The translations under genes and the position numbers were made by a program. From Sinotaia quadrata (taxonomy: Eukaryota; Mollusca; Gastropoda; Architaenioglossa; Viviparidae), in NCBI GenBank assembly GCA_028829895.1, contig CM054177.1, positions 31,413,564 to 31,477,563 of the forward strand: a stretch of DNA of 64,000 nucleotides. The letters are read 5' to 3'. Each line of letters starts with the position of its first letter. The stretch's first letter is position 1. Below, in pieces: positions 59,461 through 64,000 of this stretch. The notes beneath the pieces were generated by a model. It was not told the origin of the DNA, did not search any database, and worked only from the letters and a program-made list of their open reading frames with translations.

Positions 59461-59473
59461 AAAAGCAAGGGGG
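59461..59473 (+). other. polypurine tract
   Basis: aaaagcaaggggg lies directly against the 3' LTR. It has one C among 13 purine-rich bases, the expected plus-strand primer position. Confidence 0.85.
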
Positions 59474-61020
59474 TGTCACAGTCTGATAAAATTGTCCGAC
59501 TTCGTGACCCACTTGCCTTGTTTACTTCAAATTCGAATATTTGAAACCCTTGGCCCTTTGTTCCAAGCTTCCTTTTTCTAGGTGCTTCTAGAACAGGTCA
59601 AGATGTTATGTAACTTTAGGACCATTGTCCAGTTCTCGAACCAACCACATGCTTTGCGAACAGTCACGTGATACGCAATATACCTTTCTATATATGTACC
59701 CACACGCTTCCGCTCCCTCACTTCGAGCACATTTTAGCTAATTCCATCAGCTTACTCGGGTCGTGAGAGGCAGCCGGCGCCATAGAGAATCAAGGTACCC
59801 TTCGACTTCTCTCAAAGGTATCATTTTATTTAATAGTATTTGCCTATGTATTGTTTAAGTATGTATTTGTGCTATGTATTATATGATTTCCATATACACT
59901 TGAGCATGGTTCAGAGAAATAGCTGAAAACCTATATGTTACGGAATATAAATTTATTGTAACTATTTTTCCATTTCTGTACTTTAATTTATATTGTTTTA
60001 ATTCACTAAGAGCCAGAATGCTGCGCTCGATATGAATTCTTCATGTAATTCAATTATTGCGTGTAATTTTAATTGTAAATTGTGAAGCGCTCTGTCGGTT
60101 TGAATTACCTCTTGTATGAACATTAATTTAACGTTGTATCTATTTTATTGCTTCATACGTCATGACTGTTAAATGGAACACATGTGAGACGATTATATTT
60201 TTTCTAAAATCTAATTGTAAGCGACGCGAGGTCGAAACTCTTTGTTCAGCGCATTTAATTGAGCCATGCCTAGGTAGGACCTGTTAGGTTGAGAATTATA
60301 TCCAAACACGTTGCATCCACAGGTCGGCTCATGGTTCATGTTCACCCATGCCTCACCTGCATTAGCTTATTGGTGTAAGCGTGTCGAAATCCACTCTGAG
60401 GGCCATGCTGCAAAAATTCCAGTTCCTAGCCACTAACAAAGGGACATCATTCCTTATGCACCACGTGTGTCGTTAAAGGGGGACTGAGGGAACGAATCAG
60501 CATGATTGAGTGTTGAGACCAAGGATACAAGAATAGAGCTAAGTGCAAGATCAAGTGTACAGATCTCAAAGGAACACTTTTCTGGCAATTTAGATTGACA
60601 AAAATCAGGCATAGGCGCGTAAAGACAGAGTGAAGACTATTCGCGTTGCATTCGATTTATTGTTAATTTGTTAAACTTTATTAAATCTTATTTTCTTTGT
60701 TAATACCTCTTAGTAGTTGATTTCTATGCACAATAGACCAATTAGATTAATTCTTAGATTTGAATGGGGGCGGATGAGCAGAAAGATTGATGACGAGTGC
60801 ATATTAATTTAGAGGGATTTAACTGTTTTCAAATCTAGCTAAAAGTTCGCAGTTTATTAGTCTGTAAATTTGTCGTCTGAACTACAAGACGCACTTTTAA
60901 TTAGTCAGATAATAAATTGAGCAACCAGTCTGCGTAGAATATGAGAGGAAGAATTAATTATATTTAAAGTCTTTTAATTATTCTAAGCAGGGTCTTTAAA
61001 TAAATACTGGAAACGTAACA
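59474..61020 (+). repeat. 3' LTR, 1547 bp
   Basis: The same length and, as far as I could compare by eye, the same sequence as 52719-54265. Confidence 0.96.
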
Positions 61021-61073
61021 GAGACAAAGTTTATATTAGTAATAGAAGTACATGGAGACTGTCATAAGACATT
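61021..61073. repeat. 61-bp repeat, right part, with target-site duplication
   Basis: gagac (61021-61025) is the right target duplication. The sequence then continues the third 61-bp unit (aaagtttatattagtaatag ... gactgtcataagac) with one change from the left copies. Confidence 0.92.
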
Positions 61074-61575
61074 GATTTGAATAACATTTTCATAAGTAAA
61101 TGACAAAGAAACATGCATGCTATAGTAGACATTATAGGGTTTTCATAAATAAACCAAAATGTGTAGAGATTACCACAAAAAAATTATCTTAATTGTTTGT
61201 ATAAACAAATCGAAATATTTAAAGGTTATCACTGAGTGACATCTGAATAAATCAGAGAACATTATTCGATTAGGGTTTACATTTACAAACCACAAAACAC
61301 TGGAAACTATTTGTGTCATCATATATTTATTAAGAAATAAACCAAAAGCATTATACATTTTATTTAAAGAAGATTCATTTACATAAATAAATCAAGAATG
61401 CAGGAAGGAAACTGATTGTGGGCGTGGATTTCTTTCTTCAAAGCTGTTATAAAAAGAGTTAAAACCCTAACATAGTCAACCACACATCCATCCACACCTC
61501 ACTAGTATCAGGTGTTACAAGTATTTGACAATTAAAGAATATTTTGAATTTGAATTTGAATTTGATCACAAAAAA
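61074..61575. other. AT-rich stretch, nothing recognised
   Basis: Non-repetitive apart from gaatttgaatttgaatttga near 61544-61565. Confidence 0.5.
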
Positions 61576-61576
61576 C

Positions 61577-62115
61577 GGCTACGAGATCCCCCAGTCGTGA
61601 TCTGACAGAGATGAAGACAACAGTTAAAAGAAAGATGCAAATAATTATAAACTTAGGGATGAAGACAACAGTTAAAAGAAAGACACAAATACTTATAAAC
61701 TTAGGGATGAAGACAACAGTTAAAAGAAAGACGCAAATACTTATAAACTTAGGGATGAAGACAACAGTTAAAAGAAAGACACAAATACTTATAAACTTAG
61801 GGATGAAGACAACAGTTAAAAGAAAGACGCAAATAGGCCTACTTATAAACTTAGGGATGAAGACAACAGTTAAAAGAAAGACACAAATACTTATAAACTT
61901 AGGGATGAAGACAACAGTTAAAAGAAAGACACAAATACTTATAAACTTAGGGATGAAGACAACAGTTAAAAGAAAGACGCAAATAATTATAAACTTAGGG
62001 CTGGACGAAAACTTTACAAAACGGCTACGAGATCTCCCGGTCCTGACCTGACATAAAGATGAAGACAACAGATAAAAGCAAAACGCAAATACTTATAAAC
62101 TTAGGGATGGACGAA
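61577..62115. repeat. 48-bp tandem repeat, about 8 copies, open on both strands
   Basis: The unit is gggatgaagacaacagttaa then aagaaagacacaaatactta taaactta. One unit has a 6-bp insertion (ggccta, near 61837) that keeps frame. Flanking words cggctacgagatcccccagt and cggctacgagatctcccggt show the array was also duplicated at a larger scale. Plus-strand frame repeats MKTTVKRKTQILINLG; minus-strand repeats IPKFISICVFLLTVVF. Sixteen codons per unit explains both frames, and I do not call either a gene. Confidence 0.94.
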
Positions 62116-63035
62116 AACTTTACAGTAAAGAGTAATGGTGCCAGAAAGAATTAAAACATCAAAGCACCTTGATGTAAGTGTGCTGTGAGTGTTCAATTTT
62201 TGCTCAGTGTCCACTATTTAACAGAGTGATTGGTTTTGTATATTTTATTTCTTTAAACTTTCTGGGTGGCGACTATATAGAGTGGAGGCGAGGTGGTTTT
62301 CTCGTCGATATTGTGAATATATTATGCAGACTGTGGACTTTTCATCTCTTTGCGTCTTTGGAGGAACTTGAGCTGGCCGGGGCCTGATCTATTCAGGTGC
62401 TTGTTGAGGCATATGAGAGGGCATTCACTGGCATGCCAATAGAGTAGATAGGATGCCGATTCTAAAACATACAATATAATTTCCTAAATTTCTGGCGGAC
62501 ACTAAGATAATGACTGGCACACTAGAACCATATCATTCATATACAGATGATTGGTGAATGACAGTAGAAAATAGCAAACAATGGATTAAAATAATGAATA
62601 GATATTTAAATGAATGTACATAGATACATACAAGCACAAACTAGCATAATTATAACTACTATACATAATTCAATCATAAGTTCAACCTGACTGACCTTTC
62701 TCAGCAAAACAACTTTTTTACCACTGGTGTCTGGGAGAGTTTGCAAAGATGTTACTCTGACAGAGGCAGGGTTGACTGATAATTTGGGGCTGATTTCGGC
62801 GTGAACAGAGACAGAACGTGCCGGTCACGTGGTCAGTCGGGCTAAATATCTGGTGAATTATTACAATTTTATCTACTAGATCGGTCAAGATTGTACAATA
62901 TCGCCAGAGAACGCCAGTGCCCCCTCTCCCCCCCGAGCAAGGCAGGAACAAACAGGTAGATGTGAAAACGCGAGATCTAACCAAAGTCCACACCCATGAG
63001 TCTAACAGTAGATTGAGACCCTGTGAATCTGTAGA
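62116..63035. other. non-coding stretch, nothing recognised
   Basis: Mixed sequence; GC-richer at 62800-63000. No exon with splice sites recognised. Confidence 0.5.
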
Positions 63036-63039
63036 GGTG

Positions 63040-63405
63040 TATTAGTTCACAGCACTTTGTCAGAATGCACTTTACAGGAGCATTAGTTCTAACTAGATTC
63101 ACAGCACTTTGTCAGAATGCACTTTACAGGAGCATTAGTTCTAACTAGATTCACAGCACTTTGTCAGAATGCACTTTACAGGAGCATTAGTTCTAACTAG
63201 ATTCACAGCACTTTGTCAGAATGCACTTTACAGGAGCATTAGTTCTAACTAGATTCACAGCACTTTGTCAGAATGCACTTTACAGGAGCATTAGTTCTAA
63301 CTAGATTCACAGCACTTTGTCAGAATGCACTTTACAGGAGCATTAGTTCTAACTAGATTCACAGCACTTTGTCAGAATGCACTTTACAGGACAGGTGCAT
63401 TAGTT
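63040..63405. repeat. 52-bp tandem repeat, about 7 copies
   Basis: The unit is ttcacagcactttgtcagaa tgcactttacaggagcatta gttctaactaga. Inner copies look identical. The last has an insertion (ggacaggtgc) and decays to about 63500. Confidence 0.96.
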
Positions 63406-63514
63406 CTAAACAGATCTTCAACATTTTCACAAAATGCATAGTTCTAACTAGATCTGCAACATTTTCACAGAATGCACTGTAACTGTACATATTGGTAACT
63501 TGATTCTGCAGTAT

Positions 63515-63595
63515 GTTTATATTGTACACTTGTTTTTTTAACACTGGCCTTGAGCTGTGTGTTTATAGGGTACACTTGTTTTTTTAACAATGGCA
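63515..63595. repeat. ~45-bp direct duplication
   Basis: gtacacttgtttttttaaca ctggc recurs about 45 bp later as gtacacttgtttttttaaca atggc. Confidence 0.85.
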
Positions 63596-63864
63596 CTGGG
63601 CAGTTGCTTGATAAACAGCTCATCAAAGCAAATGTTAATGTTTAAATTTGTGTTTTTACACTGCCTAGTCCTGCTGGTCCCAAACGTTTGCAAGTAGACT
63701 GGGGTCTTTTTGATAGATTTCACTATTTTAATATTTTTTAAAAGTCTTATCAGATATAACCACTTATTTGCTAGATTATCCCTGTATTGTCACTCCAGTG
63801 TTCACGCAGCTCCAAAGCCATACAAAACTGAACTGTGTAGAGATAGAATCCAAGTTTATATTTC

Positions 63865-64000
63865 CATCCACTAACTGTGACAAAGAAAGGTTATTCTAAT
63901 TATTGCAATCTACATAGTCCACTAACTGTGACAAAGAAAGGTTATTCTAATTATTGCAATCTACATAGTCCACTAACTGTGATAAAGAAATGTTATTCTA
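63865..64000. repeat. 51-bp tandem repeat, cut by the window end
   Basis: The unit is tccactaactgtgacaaaga then aaggttattctaattattgc aatctacatag. At least 2.5 copies; the array continues past the edge. Confidence 0.92.

Larger units (their letters stand above)
52719..61020 (+). mobile_element. intact Ty3/gypsy-type LTR retrotransposon, Gmr1-like domain order
   Basis: The 8302-bp element consists of a 5' LTR (52719-54265), a 619-bp leader, a single gag-pol frame (54885-59249), a 224-bp tail with a polypurine tract, and a 3' LTR (59474-61020). The LTRs have the same length (1547 bp), begin tgtcacag and end gtaaca, and show no differences in my reading. With the gagac duplication and an unbroken frame this indicates a recent insertion. 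Pol order is protease, integrase, reverse transcriptase, RNase H. Inside Ty3/gypsy this order is established for the Gmr1-like group, first described in deuterostomes; nearly all other Ty3/gypsy elements put integrase last. There is no envelope-like frame. Confidence 0.96.

Noticed and set aside
59250..59473. Envelope gene that would make the element an errantivirus-like retrovirus
   Set aside because: Only about 220 bp separate the polyprotein stop from the 3' LTR, with no open frame.
52719..61020. Ty1/copia classification because integrase precedes RT
   Set aside because: RT, RNase H and the GPY/F-type integrase tail have Ty3/gypsy motifs, and the 5-bp duplication fits; only the order is copia-like.
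63040..63405. CRISPR-like array
   Set aside because: Copies are contiguous with no variable spacers and the DNA is eukaryotic; it is an ordinary minisatellite.

Overview
This is animal nuclear DNA. It is intron-rich and AT-rich, with split genes, spliceosomal splice signals, a piggyBac transposon and a Ty3/gypsy-type LTR retrotransposon. The taxon cannot be read directly. A spiralian, probably a mollusc, is my guess and no more than that. The most striking bulk property is the density of short local tandem repeats (minisatellites, periods about 20-88 bp). I count more than forty unrelated families, concentrated in 0-29 kb, 44-51 kb and 61-64 kb. Nearly all medium-sized open frames in those stretches are by-products of the repeats.

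Layout. 1-16.86 kb: minisatellites, microsatellites and a few dispersed repeats, with no convincing exon. 16.86-25.64 kb, minus strand: three phase-compatible exons of an ASPP-type gene (apoptosis-stimulating of p53 protein; N-terminal Ras-association/ubiquitin-like fold). In front of the second exon lies a 76-bp tandem array in which every copy carries a duplicate of that exon's 3' splice site and first coding bases. 26-30 kb: more minisatellites and a CpG-richer stretch near 30.0-30.3 kb. 32,037-33,862: a complete but internally deleted piggyBac element with TTAA flanks, terminal inverted repeats, a two-exon broken transposase gene and three copies of a subterminal palindrome. 37,167-41,650, plus strand: a small three-exon gene for a 92-residue single-span membrane protein that I do not recognise. 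44-50.2 kb: minisatellites. 50,484-50,661: a small inverted-repeat element with a degenerate TTAGGG core. 52,719-61,020: an intact 8.3-kb LTR retrotransposon with equal-length (1547 bp), apparently identical LTRs, a 5-bp target duplication and one uninterrupted 1454-codon gag-pol frame. 61-64 kb: minisatellites.

The main discovery is the retrotransposon. Its enzymes are Ty3/gypsy-type by motif, but the order is Gag - zinc knuckle - protease - INTEGRASE - reverse transcriptase - RNase H. That is the Ty1/copia order, known within Ty3/gypsy from the Gmr1-like group. The copy looks young and structurally complete. It landed in the third unit of a pre-existing 61-bp tandem repeat. The second is the ASPP exon whose acceptor was multiplied into an array of decoy splice sites.
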